Below are positions 1 to 6,963 of a DNA stretch of 20,679 nucleotides, piece after piece. Source of the DNA: a virus; IMG/VR virus record IMGVR_UViG_3300017752_005234, positions 1 through 20,679 of that record; one strand, written 5' to 3'. The stretch's first letter is position 1. The number at the start of each line of letters is the position of its first letter. Under the pieces are notes generated by a model. The model was not told the DNA's origin, did no database searches, and saw only the letters and a program-made list of their open reading frames with translations. The position numbers and the translations under genes are program-made.

Positions 1-229
1 TACAGATTTAAAAGCATTTGTAAACGGTACACAAATAGGTAGTACTATAACTGATTCGACTAATTTTTCAGGTGCTGCAGGAACTAGACCGCTTAGATTA
101 GGACGTTGGCAATATGGTGGAGGAACTAACGCTTATCTAAATGGATATGCTCAGGATGTTAGAATTACAAAAGGCTTAGCAAGATATACTGCAAACTTCA
201 CACCACCTACAACAGAATTTAAGGGTTAA
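1..229 (+). CDS. LamG-domain fibre/adhesin protein, 3' end only
   Basis: Open reading frame entering from the left edge (codons begin at base 2) and ending at TAA 227-229. About 75 residues are visible. They contain the end of a LamG/concanavalin A-like jelly roll: a VNGTQIG strand, an RLGRWQYGG strand, and the closing GYAQDVRITKGLARYTANFTPP signature. The same closing signature ends each LamG unit in the downstream 843-residue protein, so this is a paralogous LamG fibre whose N-terminus lies outside the window. The terminal AAGGG just before the stop also serves as the ribosome binding site of the next gene. Role inferred: surface or carbohydrate binding on a tail fibre or decoration structure. 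Confidence 0.8.
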   Translation, partial: TDLKAFVNGTQIGSTITDSTNFSGAAGTRPLRLGRWQYGGGTNAYLNGYAQDVRITKGLARYTANFTPPTTEFKG

Positions 230-232
230 AAG

Positions 233-2764
233 ATGACAACTAAAAGTAGATTGATATCAAAATTAATAGATGGTAAAGGTGTTGTAAAAGCATCTGTTTT
301 AGATTCAGATAGTATTGGTGTATCAACTCAGAAAAGTCTTGCAACTATTTCAGGTACTGCTACTTATTCATCTGCAGATACTTTACCAACATCTGCTTCT
401 GATGGTGATCAAGCTCTTGTAACATCTACAAACAGACTATACATATACTCAGGTTCTGGTTGGTATAACATTGCTTTGGTAAACAATACACCATATTGGT
501 CAACTGAAGCTAGCGCTAACTACGATCTTAATAAAAACGGTACATCTACGACTATTACTATTCTAGCAATTGATAGTGACGGTACTCATCCTTCTTACAG
601 CGCTGTTACAGATAGTGACTTTGATGCTATAGCAACCATATCAAAAGATAGTGATAACGGAAGAGTGTTTATTGTTACACCTATCGATAGTGATAATGGA
701 ACAGCTATTGGAGGTACTGGTACCGTTACGTTTAAAGCTAGTGATGGTGTAAATTTAGTATCTACTGTTAGTACTTTTAGTATAGCATTCAAAATTGCTA
801 ATTCTCAATATATTACTCTATTAGTAAAAGCAAATACAGGAGGTACAGATAACCAAGTTGATGCATCAACTAATAATCTTAGTATTACTGAATATGGCGA
901 TGTAACTTCAACAGCATTTTCTCCATATCATCCTGCTGGATATAGTGTATACTTTGATGGTAGTGGTGATAATTTAACAGCTCCAAATATTGCCATGGCC
1001 GGTGATATTACATTTGAATTTTGGTTCTATCAAGATGTTGCACAAAGTGCAGCTTATAGATGGTTATTAGGAACTGATATATATGGTGCTAGTGCACCGA
1101 TAGCTATTTACACAAATAATACTGTAGTGCAGGTATGGCTAGATGGTAGTGGTAGTGCTGATATAAGCGGAGCATTTACTGCGCATACATGGCATCATGT
1201 TGCAGTGGTACGAAATTCCGGAACATGGACCTTATACATTGATGGTACATCACAAGGTACATCAACTTCTTATGGTTCTACTGATTTTGCTGCTACTGTG
1301 GATTGGTGGATAGGTGAAAGACCAAATGGATCATATGATTTTACTGGATATATAAAAGACGCTAGATTTGTAAATGGAACTGCAGTCTATACTTCAGCAT
1401 TTACTCCACCAACCACACAACTTACAGCTGTTAGTGGTACATCATTATTAACATGTCATCTTCCTTATATCGCTGATGGATCAACCAACAGTCATGCCAT
1501 TACGGTTAATGGCAACCCGTCAACTAAAAGATTTAGTCCTTACGATTATCCAGTTGCATATACAAAAGCGGATCACGGTGGTTCTGTGTACTTTGACGGT
1601 AATGGTGATTATATGGACGTTAGTACCAGTACTGCAGCAGATTTTGGAACAGGTGACTTTACAGTAGAAGTATGGTGGTATCCGACAACTCCTACACAAA
1701 ATGGTGTTCTTTGGGGAGGATTTACTAATGCCACAAATACCAGTAATAATGTTTGTGAGTTCTATTTAGGATTATCTACTGGGTGGTTAAGGCCTCATAT
1801 TAATACCAATTTTGGTGGTACATGGACTACACGTATATCAACGACTGAATTTTGTAAGGATAAAACTTGGAATCATGTAGCGTATGTGCGTAACGGAAAT
1901 GTAGGTAACATTTATATTAATGGCAAAAAGGGTCCAGATAATGCAATTGATGCCACAGCAGAATTTAATAACCCGTTTAACTCCTTACGAGTTTTTAGAA
2001 GTTGGCAAACAACAACATCTTATGGTAAAGGATATTTAGCAGATCTTAGAATTGTAAAAGGTACTGCAGTTTATACAGCAGACTTCACACCTCCAACTGT
2101 ACCTTTGACTGCGATTAGTAATACTGAATTGCTTACAATGACAAATAAGAATAATATTTGGGATGCTAATGGCCAATTACTATCTAAAAGCGGTAACGTA
2201 ACTGCTAGTAATACACAAAGAAAGTTTACCACATCTTCTTCAATGTACTTTGATGGAGGAGGAGATTATTTAAGTTTACCAAACGCTTTACGACCTCTTA
2301 GTGAATGGGTAAATGGAGATTGGACTGTTGAACTCCAGATTTACACTACTAAAACTGCTAATCAAAATATTTGGGCCGTTTCTAGCGCACATGGCGCTGC
2401 TGGAACTTCGTTTGGTTTATGGACAGGCCATACAACAAACAAACCATCAATATATGTAAGTAATGGCTCTGGATATTTTATTGTTAACCTTGCTGGAACT
2501 ACTACTGTGACTGACGGCGCTTGGTATCATATTGCTGTGACTAAATCAGGAAATGTTTATCGTATATTTGTTAATGGGACTCAAGAAGCAACTACAACTA
2601 ATTCTGGTACAATAAGCACAGCAGCAACAAATATTTTTCAAATTGGTCGACAAGGAAGTGGTACAGGAGAAGATTTTAATGGTTACATACAAGATTTAAG
2701 AGTATCAGAATTTGCAAGATACACAACTAACTTTACTGCCCCTACAGCTGAATTTGAGGGTTAA
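233..2764 (+). CDS. Putative tail fibre/adhesin with three LamG domains
   Basis: An 843-residue protein, likely a distal virion adhesin. Residues 1-190 form a module shared with the 463-residue gene downstream: a basic start (MTTKSRLISKL), a segment ending in GWYNIALVN, then an Ig-like region with DSD motifs at 114, 127, 139 and 152. Three LamG/concanavalin A-like domains follow at about 236-393, 450-621 and 669-838. Each has an opening YFDG(S/N/G)GD motif, a central W(H/N/Y)H(V/I)A strand and a closing F(V/T)xxPT motif. LamG folds bind glycans or proteins, so host-surface recognition is inferred. The AAGGG Shine-Dalgarno 8 bases upstream supports the ATG at 233. No signal peptide or membrane segment is seen. 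The gene belongs to a same-strand fibre block with the preceding LamG gene. Confidence 0.8.
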   Translation: MTTKSRLISKLIDGKGVVKASVLDSDSIGVSTQKSLATISGTATYSSADTLPTSASDGDQALVTSTNRLYIYSGSGWYNIALVNNTPYWSTEASANYDLNKNGTSTTITILAIDSDGTHPSYSAVTDSDFDAIATISKDSDNGRVFIVTPIDSDNGTAIGGTGTVTFKASDGVNLVSTVSTFSIAFKIANSQYITLLVKANTGGTDNQVDASTNNLSITEYGDVTSTAFSPYHPAGYSVYFDGSGDNLTAPNIAMAGDITFEFWFYQDVAQSAAYRWLLGTDIYGASAPIAIYTNNTVVQVWLDGSGSADISGAFTAHTWHHVAVVRNSGTWTLYIDGTSQGTSTSYGSTDFAATVDWWIGERPNGSYDFTGYIKDARFVNGTAVYTSAFTPPTTQLTAVSGTSLLTCHLPYIADGSTNSHAITVNGNPSTKRFSPYDYPVAYTKADHGGSVYFDGNGDYMDVSTSTAADFGTGDFTVEVWWYPTTPTQNGVLWGGFTNATNTSNNVCEFYLGLSTGWLRPHINTNFGGTWTTRISTTEFCKDKTWNHVAYVRNGNVGNIYINGKKGPDNAIDATAEFNNPFNSLRVFRSWQTTTSYGKGYLADLRIVKGTAVYTADFTPPTVPLTAISNTELLTMTNKNNIWDANGQLLSKSGNVTASNTQRKFTTSSSMYFDGGGDYLSLPNALRPLSEWVNGDWTVELQIYTTKTANQNIWAVSSAHGAAGTSFGLWTGHTTNKPSIYVSNGSGYFIVNLAGTTTVTDGAWYHIAVTKSGNVYRIFVNGTQEATTTNSGTISTAATNIFQIGRQGSGTGEDFNGYIQDLRVSEFARYTTNFTAPTAEFEG

Positions 2765-2769
2765 ATTAA

Positions 2770-2877
2770 ATGGATGAAGTAATACTTTGGGAACATAGGA
2801 AGGCTTTGGTCAAATGGATATGTATCAATAACTATTCACCACGCCATGCAAGACTTATCTTGATGGGGGCTGTCTAA
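2770..2877 (+). CDS. Possible 35-codon small protein between fibre genes
   Basis: ATG at 2770 opens a 35-residue reading frame (MDEVILWEH...LILMGAV) that stops with TAA at 2875-2877, directly abutting the ATG of the next fibre gene at 2878. A GAGGG sequence (about 2756-2760, inside the end of the previous gene) lies at reasonable Shine-Dalgarno spacing, and start-stop abutment is typical of translational coupling. The product is basic and has two Trp, two His and one Cys, quite unlike the Ser/Thr/Gly-rich fibre proteins. I recognise no family. It could be a real coupled small protein, a leader peptide setting fibre expression, or the remnant of a longer gene left by recombination in the fibre cluster. 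Confidence 0.35.
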   Translation: MDEVILWEHRKALVKWICINNYSPRHARLILMGAV

Positions 2878-4269
2878 ATGGCTGGAAAAAATAGATTACT
2901 TGCTAAAATACTTGGTAATAATAATGGTTTAATAACACCTGATTCAGATCTATTAGCGGTGGCATCAACAAAAAATATTCCTACCGCGGTAGGTACATCA
3001 GTATATTCAAGTATCGACGATTTACCTAGCACAGCACCCGCGGGTGAAAAAGCACTTGTAACATCGACAAACACTTTATATCTTTACAATGGTGGTTGGT
3101 ATAGAATTGCTGTTATTAATAATTTTAATCCACAATGGCTTACAGAACCTGATTCAGAATACACCTTAGAATTATCAAGTGTAGATAGTGATTTAAAAAT
3201 AGTTGTATACGCTACTGATAGTGATGATGTACCGATAACATATACAGCTGTTGTTGATTCAGATTTTAATGTTGCAGCTACTGTTACACATGATAGTGAT
3301 AAAGATAATATATGGGTTGTAAGAAGAAGAGATAGTGAATTAGGTGCTGGTACAACAGGAGATGTTACATTTAAGGCATCAGATGGAACTAATTTTGTAC
3401 AAAAAGTTACCACTTTTGCTATTGCCGCTAACAGTTCATTAACAGCTGGTACATTACAAGCTCGCAATCAACAACGAACAGTAAACGGGTATAGTAGAGT
3501 TTCTGGTACGGGTTATAGCTCTAGTGATACAATTCAATATTCTATATCTGGAACTGGATCTTCTGATGCCGATTATGATTTCCCTACATCTATTTCAGGA
3601 GCAACTAGTAATGCGTTTTCTTCTGGCATATTTTCTTTGCGCGTACAGCCATCTGCGTCTACCAACAACGCAGGTGATTACGAAACTCATACATTAACTG
3701 TTCCTGGCCAATCAGGAACTTTTAAAATATATCCTTTCGGTCATCGTTTAGCATATGCCAGTAACAATTTTATTAATTGGAACATTTATTCAAACAGTGA
3801 TCTTTCAAGTGCTCACACTTGGTCAGTAAGAGCATGGGATTCTACAACAAGGGAAAAAATATATAATATGTTCGCGAAGGTCGGTAATCAAGGCAGCGCT
3901 GGTAATAGAAGATCATTTCAGGGATTGAAAATTTATTGTATTATTCAGGGTGATGGTTATACTACAACAGGAACTAAATCAGTACAAGGAACCACTGTTC
4001 ACCAAACCTCTGTAGTTTGGGCAGGTACTCCTGATTTAACTTGGTCTCAAGGAACGAGTGGCTATAACCATTCTATTGCTTTTGGAGATTGGAATGCAAA
4101 TAGCGTTACAAGAACAGCATCTGCTTCAACAGTGACAAACCTAATAGACAATCAAAGTAACCAAAATATCCAATTGTGGAAAATTGAAGCATACTCTAAT
4201 AGCGGATTAACTTCTTTAATTAATACAGTTTACGCAAATCCTTCATCACCAAATTATTTTGTAGTTTGA
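2878..4269 (+). CDS. Putative fibre/structural protein sharing an N-terminal module with the upstream LamG fibre
   Basis: A 463-residue protein. Residues 1-185 are collinear with residues 1-190 of the 843-residue upstream protein: (M)xxKxRLxxK start, NGGWYRIAVI segment, and DSD/DSE motifs at exactly the same positions (114, 127, 139, 152). After the FKASDGTNF strand the proteins diverge. Here the rest is a Gly/Ser/Thr-rich beta region (about 190-285) and a C-terminal domain (about 290-463) with no LamG signature, ending in NYFVV. Two proteins with one shared N-terminal module and different C-termini suggest a common virion attachment domain carrying alternative binding tips (inference). The GGGGG stretch 8-12 bases upstream supports the start. 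The gene ends just before the bidirectional terminator. Confidence 0.7.
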   Translation: MAGKNRLLAKILGNNNGLITPDSDLLAVASTKNIPTAVGTSVYSSIDDLPSTAPAGEKALVTSTNTLYLYNGGWYRIAVINNFNPQWLTEPDSEYTLELSSVDSDLKIVVYATDSDDVPITYTAVVDSDFNVAATVTHDSDKDNIWVVRRRDSELGAGTTGDVTFKASDGTNFVQKVTTFAIAANSSLTAGTLQARNQQRTVNGYSRVSGTGYSSSDTIQYSISGTGSSDADYDFPTSISGATSNAFSSGIFSLRVQPSASTNNAGDYETHTLTVPGQSGTFKIYPFGHRLAYASNNFINWNIYSNSDLSSAHTWSVRAWDSTTREKIYNMFAKVGNQGSAGNRRSFQGLKIYCIIQGDGYTTTGTKSVQGTTVHQTSVVWAGTPDLTWSQGTSGYNHSIAFGDWNANSVTRTASASTVTNLIDNQSNQNIQLWKIEAYSNSGLTSLINTVYANPSSPNYFVV

Positions 4270-4273
4270 ACAT

Positions 4274-4301
4274 AAAAAAAGGAGGCAGTAGCCTCCTTTT
4301 T
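4274..4301. terminator. Bidirectional rho-independent terminator
   Basis: A run of seven A, the stem GGAGGC, the loop AGTA, the stem GCCTCC and a run of five T form a perfect 6-bp GC-rich hairpin, extendable by A:T pairs, with a T tract on both strands. It lies between the convergent fibre gene (stop at 4269, +) and gp32 (stop at 4321, -), so it can terminate both transcripts. Confidence 0.88.
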
Positions 4302-4320
4302 CTAACGCTACAATGGCATA

Positions 4321-5232
4321 TTAGTCCGCAGCAAGCGATTTAAAATAGTCTTCTAAGTCATCTTCATCAGTAGAGCTTGTTGTAGTATCCGTAGGTTTTT
4401 TGAACACAGCATCAAACTCTTCTTTTGTATTTGTAGTCTCAGCAGTAGGTACTGATACATTACTAGAAGTTTCTTGATAGCTATCACCCGATGTCTGACC
4501 AATAACACCCATTAGCTTAGTATTAAGTTCTTCATATGACTTGAACGTAGTTGGGTCAACCATTTCATGTACATCATGTTGAGCATTAAACACAGCTTCT
4601 AGCTTACTTTCTTCTTCAGATAACGCAGAAGGGCGTTCGAACTCAGAAGAGTCGTAATTCCAATAACCAGATACAATTTTAATCTTGATACGGAAATTAG
4701 CACCTTCAATAAGATCAAAAGGATTTACAGCTTCTTCATCTGCAAACTCGGGTTGCATCGCACCCATAACCTTATCAAAAATCTTTTGTCCAAATTGATA
4801 GATCATTACTTTACCTTCGTTAGAAGGGTTAGCTGGATCCTTTACTACTAAAACGTTAGCGTAGTATGAAGTACGACGTTTTTGTTTACGAGCAATCTCT
4901 TTATTAGACTCGATACCAGTATTCCATAGTTTAGAATTGTATTCTGATACTGGATCTTGTTGACCAACAGTAGTAAGAGATTTTTCGATATACCACTTAC
5001 CAGTCGGGCCTTGAAAACCATGAGAGTAAACTCTTACCCATGGTGTTTTATTTACATCACTACCCGGTAAAAACCTTACTACTGCATAACCGGTATTATC
5101 AGAACCCATTTTAGGTTTCCAAATACGATCATCATCACCTGAACGGTTTTCTGTGTTTACTTCTTTTTTGAGAGTTTCCGTCATAGTGCTGAAAGCTTCT
5201 TGACGGTTCTTTAGATAATCTTGAAACGACAT
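4321..5232 (-). CDS. 32: Single-stranded DNA-binding protein gp32
   Basis: A 303-residue homologue of T4 gp32 (301 aa), the cooperative ssDNA-binding protein that coordinates replication, recombination and repair. The basic/hydroxyl LAST-type motif KRRTS (residues 118-122) matches T4 KRKTS. Core landmarks are GYAVVRFLP (48-56), YSHGFQGP (69-76), WYIEKSLTT (80-88), EYNSKLWN (97-104) and NPFDLIEGANFRIKI (170-184). The acidic C-terminal tail (288-303) is the usual protein-interaction segment. The protein contains no cysteine, so the T4 His-Cys3 zinc site is absent. A strong AGGAGA Shine-Dalgarno precedes the ATG. It is the last gene of the minus-strand operon, directly downstream of gp59, as in T4-type clusters. 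Its leader carries a three-copy 8-nt repeat that may be an autogenous operator. Confidence 0.95.
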   Translation of the reverse strand: MSFQDYLKNRQEAFSTMTETLKKEVNTENRSGDDDRIWKPKMGSDNTGYAVVRFLPGSDVNKTPWVRVYSHGFQGPTGKWYIEKSLTTVGQQDPVSEYNSKLWNTGIESNKEIARKQKRRTSYYANVLVVKDPANPSNEGKVMIYQFGQKIFDKVMGAMQPEFADEEAVNPFDLIEGANFRIKIKIVSGYWNYDSSEFERPSALSEEESKLEAVFNAQHDVHEMVDPTTFKSYEELNTKLMGVIGQTSGDSYQETSSNVSVPTAETTNTKEEFDAVFKKPTDTTTSSTDEDDLEDYFKSLAAD

Positions 5233-5240
5233 TTATATTC

Positions 5241-5268
5241 TCCTGTTTCTCTGTTTCGTAGTTTCGTT
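5241..5268 (-). promoter_or_regulatory. Three-copy GAAAC repeat in gp32 leader; candidate autogenous operator
   Basis: On the minus strand the 34-base gap between gp59 and gp32 contains three GAAAC units (plus-strand GTTTC at 5245-5249, 5253-5257 and 5261-5265) with an exact 8-base period. The last unit leads straight into the AGGAGA Shine-Dalgarno of gp32. T4 gp32 represses its own translation by binding cooperatively to an unstructured, repeat-containing mRNA leader over the ribosome binding site, at about 7 nt per monomer. The position, lack of structure and period here match that arrangement, although the repeat sequence differs from the T4 one. A weak imperfect hairpin can be drawn upstream (5277-5292). 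I could not identify the pseudoknot that nucleates binding in T4. Confidence 0.45.
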
Positions 5269-5854
5269 ATAATAAGACATTGCGTGCAACATCTATAATA
5301 TTTATAAGGTTATTTGAAAGTTTTTTCTTTACAAATGGTTTATACTTTACGACCTTGTTAATGTAATCAGGCCAAACAAAAGGAACCTTAACCACCTTTT
5401 GATGTTTCTCTATGTATGGAAAAATTTCATCTAACATACAAACTGTTTCAATTGAAATAGTGTTATTAATACAGTACTTATGAATCTCTGGTATTTTGTC
5501 TTCGTTACAAAAAATCATATTAGCTGGATTGTTTAATTTTATAAAATGTAAATCTTGCTCAAATTTAGATGGGAAGTTTTTGAATATAGATCTATATTCT
5601 TCCATTTTGGGTTTAGACATATTACGAATCCATTCTTTAGGGTTTTCTAAAAAATGAGCTACAAAGAAATCTTCTCTATCTTCTTTGCGTATAATTTTCG
5701 TAAGTTTTTCAAAGCTAAAGATATCATTGCGAGCTGAATACGCGTCCGCAGAAGCCTTAACTTTTCCGTTGTACTGGAAGTAATCATAATTAGTACTGAA
5801 ATGACGTTGCAAAGCCAAGTACATAATATATATTTCATAACCATCTTTCGTCAA
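5267..5854 (-). CDS. 59: Helicase loader gp59
   Basis: A 195-residue protein resembling T4 gp59 (217 aa), the all-helical factor that loads the gp41 replicative helicase onto gp32-coated forked DNA. Recognisable blocks are YLALQRHFSTNYDYFQYNGKV (12-32), SARNDIFSFEKL (40-51), NPKEWIRNMS (71-80), FPSKFEQDLHFI (94-105) and TISIETVCMLDEIFPYIEKH (132-151). T4 gp59 has the corresponding KYDVIKYNW, KFEEDI and ISFETFILLDSF segments. It is shorter than T4 gp59, mainly at the N-terminus. Its start overlaps the stop of gp33 by 4 bases (ATGA), indicating translational coupling. It lies directly upstream of its partner gp32, the T4 gene order 33-59-32. Confidence 0.88.
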   Translation of the reverse strand: MTKDGYEIYIMYLALQRHFSTNYDYFQYNGKVKASADAYSARNDIFSFEKLTKIIRKEDREDFFVAHFLENPKEWIRNMSKPKMEEYRSIFKNFPSKFEQDLHFIKLNNPANMIFCNEDKIPEIHKYCINNTISIETVCMLDEIFPYIEKHQKVVKVPFVWPDYINKVVKYKPFVKKKLSNNLINIIDVARNVLL

Positions 5855-6090
5855 ACAATTTTACCTGTCTTATACTTAAGCATGTTCAATTCCATTGCAT
5901 CAGCTTCAATCTTTTCTTTAATTACTTTAGGTAGTGCTTTCTTAACCGATTCAAATTCGATATTATATCTTTCGCATATCTCAACTGTACATTCAATATA
6001 GTTAAGTTCAGGAGATATCTTTTTTAATGATTCTATTTCCTCTGACAAATTTTTTACTCTTCTAGTTATTTCACTATCGGTAGAAAACAT
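5851..6090 (-). CDS. 33: Late-transcription co-activator gp33
   Basis: A 79-residue protein matching the core of T4 gp33 (112 aa), which binds the RNA polymerase beta flap and, with gp55 and the sliding clamp, activates late promoters. The stretch LNYIECTVEICERYNIE (29-45) followed by LPKVIKEKIEADAMELNMLK (53-72) aligns with T4 MSYLEATTAFLEENSIP and SGIIEKIQSEAIDENLL. The protein ends at LKYKTGKIV, so the T4 C-terminal hydrophobic clamp-binding motif (LDFLL) is not obvious. The start codon overlaps the stop of the upstream 72-aa gene by one base (TAATG) and the stop overlaps gp59. The identification rests on short but collinear similarity plus the conserved 33-59-32 order. Confidence 0.8.
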   Translation of the reverse strand: MFSTDSEITRRVKNLSEEIESLKKISPELNYIECTVEICERYNIEFESVKKALPKVIKEKIEADAMELNMLKYKTGKIV

Positions 6091-6308
6091 TATTCTTCAA
6101 AACCTGTCTGTGGATAATGTTTGTCAATAGTACGTTGAGCTAATGTAGCTAAATATTGATCAATAATATGTTCGTTTTTATCTTGATAAAAATCGCGAAC
6201 CATTTCCAATATTTTTTGTTTATCATTATCTGCTAACTGATTAGCAGTAACGAAGTTTGTAATATCCATAGCCGCTTCTGCTATATCACTTGGCTTGAGA
6301 AGATTCAT
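6090..6308 (-). CDS. Small conserved-type protein of unknown function (72 aa)
   Basis: A 72-residue, mostly helical, acidic protein ([16 protein letters not shown]...QTGFEE). There is no Cys, no signal peptide and no membrane segment, and I do not recognise a family. An AAGGA Shine-Dalgarno about 9 bases upstream supports the ATG. The gene overlaps the end of the exonuclease gene by 23 bases, and its stop overlaps the gp33 start by one base. It is therefore embedded in a translationally coupled operon of exonuclease, this gene, gp33, gp59 and gp32, which suggests a replication, recombination or transcription accessory role. Confidence 0.75.
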   Translation of the reverse strand: MNLLKPSDIAEAAMDITNFVTANQLADNDKQKILEMVRDFYQDKNEHIIDQYLATLAQRTIDKHYPQTGFEE

Positions 6309-6963
6309 ATTGTTTAATCCTTTCTCTCAATTGTTCAGTCCAATGAATAATATCTTTACCTCTAATAAAGAACTCTTGAACTGAGCCATCTTGTACAGAT
6401 ATTAAAACTAATATCTGTTTTGGTAGTTGACCTGTTAACTCGTAGAATGAAGTGAAGTAGAACGCGCCTTGTATGTAGTAGTCGTGTATATAAGACTCTC
6501 GCTTAACAGACTTCGCTGTCTTGAAGTCAATAATTGTGAGCTCACCGTCATAGTCCGCAACGCAGTCAACAGTTCCGGCGACATGTAATTTATGAGAGAA
6601 CAATCCTGATTCAAGTGCTTGTACATTATCTATCCTATCTAAGTAAGGTCGAATTCCCCTAAACAATAACTCGCCAGAAGTAGAACCAAGATCATCCAGA
6701 GTTTGATTGAGCAAGTAATCTTCACAAAGCTTATGCATAGAAGTACCGCGTGTTGTAGCAGCTGTAGTAATTTTGTTTGCCATTTCTTCGCCAACTCTCT
6801 TACGCCACGCTTTAAGTGCAGTAAGATCTTTAGTTTTAGAAAGGACAGTTGTAATAGAAGGATATTTAGTTTCCTCATTAACTGCATATCTACGACCCTC
6901 ATTAGAGTTTATCTGTTTAAGCTTCGGTAGATCTACCCAAATGTGATTGAACTTTTTTAACAT
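6286..6963 (-). CDS. PD-(D/E)XK exonuclease (MGME1/Cas4/RecB-like)
   Basis: A RecB-superfamily exonuclease, probably ssDNA-end processing for replication or recombination. Numbered from the chosen Met, it has [12 protein letters not shown] (33-44), the helical motif [14 protein letters not shown] (72-84, with H77 and E81), GTVDC (motif II, D133), IIDFKTAK (motif III, D146 and K148) and the QGAFYF motif (Q165, Y169). This set is typical of MGME1-like and Cas4-like nucleases common in marine T4-like phages. The frame can also start 7 codons upstream at 6984. The ATG at 6963 was preferred because MLKKFNHIW looks like the family N-terminus, a purine-rich AAAAGAAG precedes it, and the overlap with the ClpX-like gene falls from 68 to 47 bases. 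No cysteine cluster for an Fe-S site is seen. Confidence 0.82.
   Translation of the reverse strand: MLKKFNHIWVDLPKLKQINSNEGRRYAVNEETKYPSITTVLSKTKDLTALKAWRKRVGEEMANKITTAATTRGTSMHKLCEDYLLNQTLDDLGSTSGELLFRGIRPYLDRIDNVQALESGLFSHKLHVAGTVDCVADYDGELTIIDFKTAKSVKRESYIHDYYIQGAFYFTSFYELTGQLPKQILVLISVQDGSVQEFFIRGKDIIHWTEQLRERIKQYESSQAK

Noticed and set aside
1476-1667. 63-codon plus-strand frame within the LamG fibre gene
   Set aside because: It is an out-of-frame shadow of the LamG coding sequence, with no start signal.
5277-5292. Imperfect hairpin upstream of the gp32 leader repeats as a T4-like pseudoknot
   Set aside because: The stem needs two G-U pairs and the loop CACG has no downstream complement, so a pseudoknot cannot be supported from the sequence.
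5659-5844. 61-codon frame on the minus strand within gp59
   Set aside because: It is an alternative frame of the clearly identified gp59 gene, with no ribosome site of its own.
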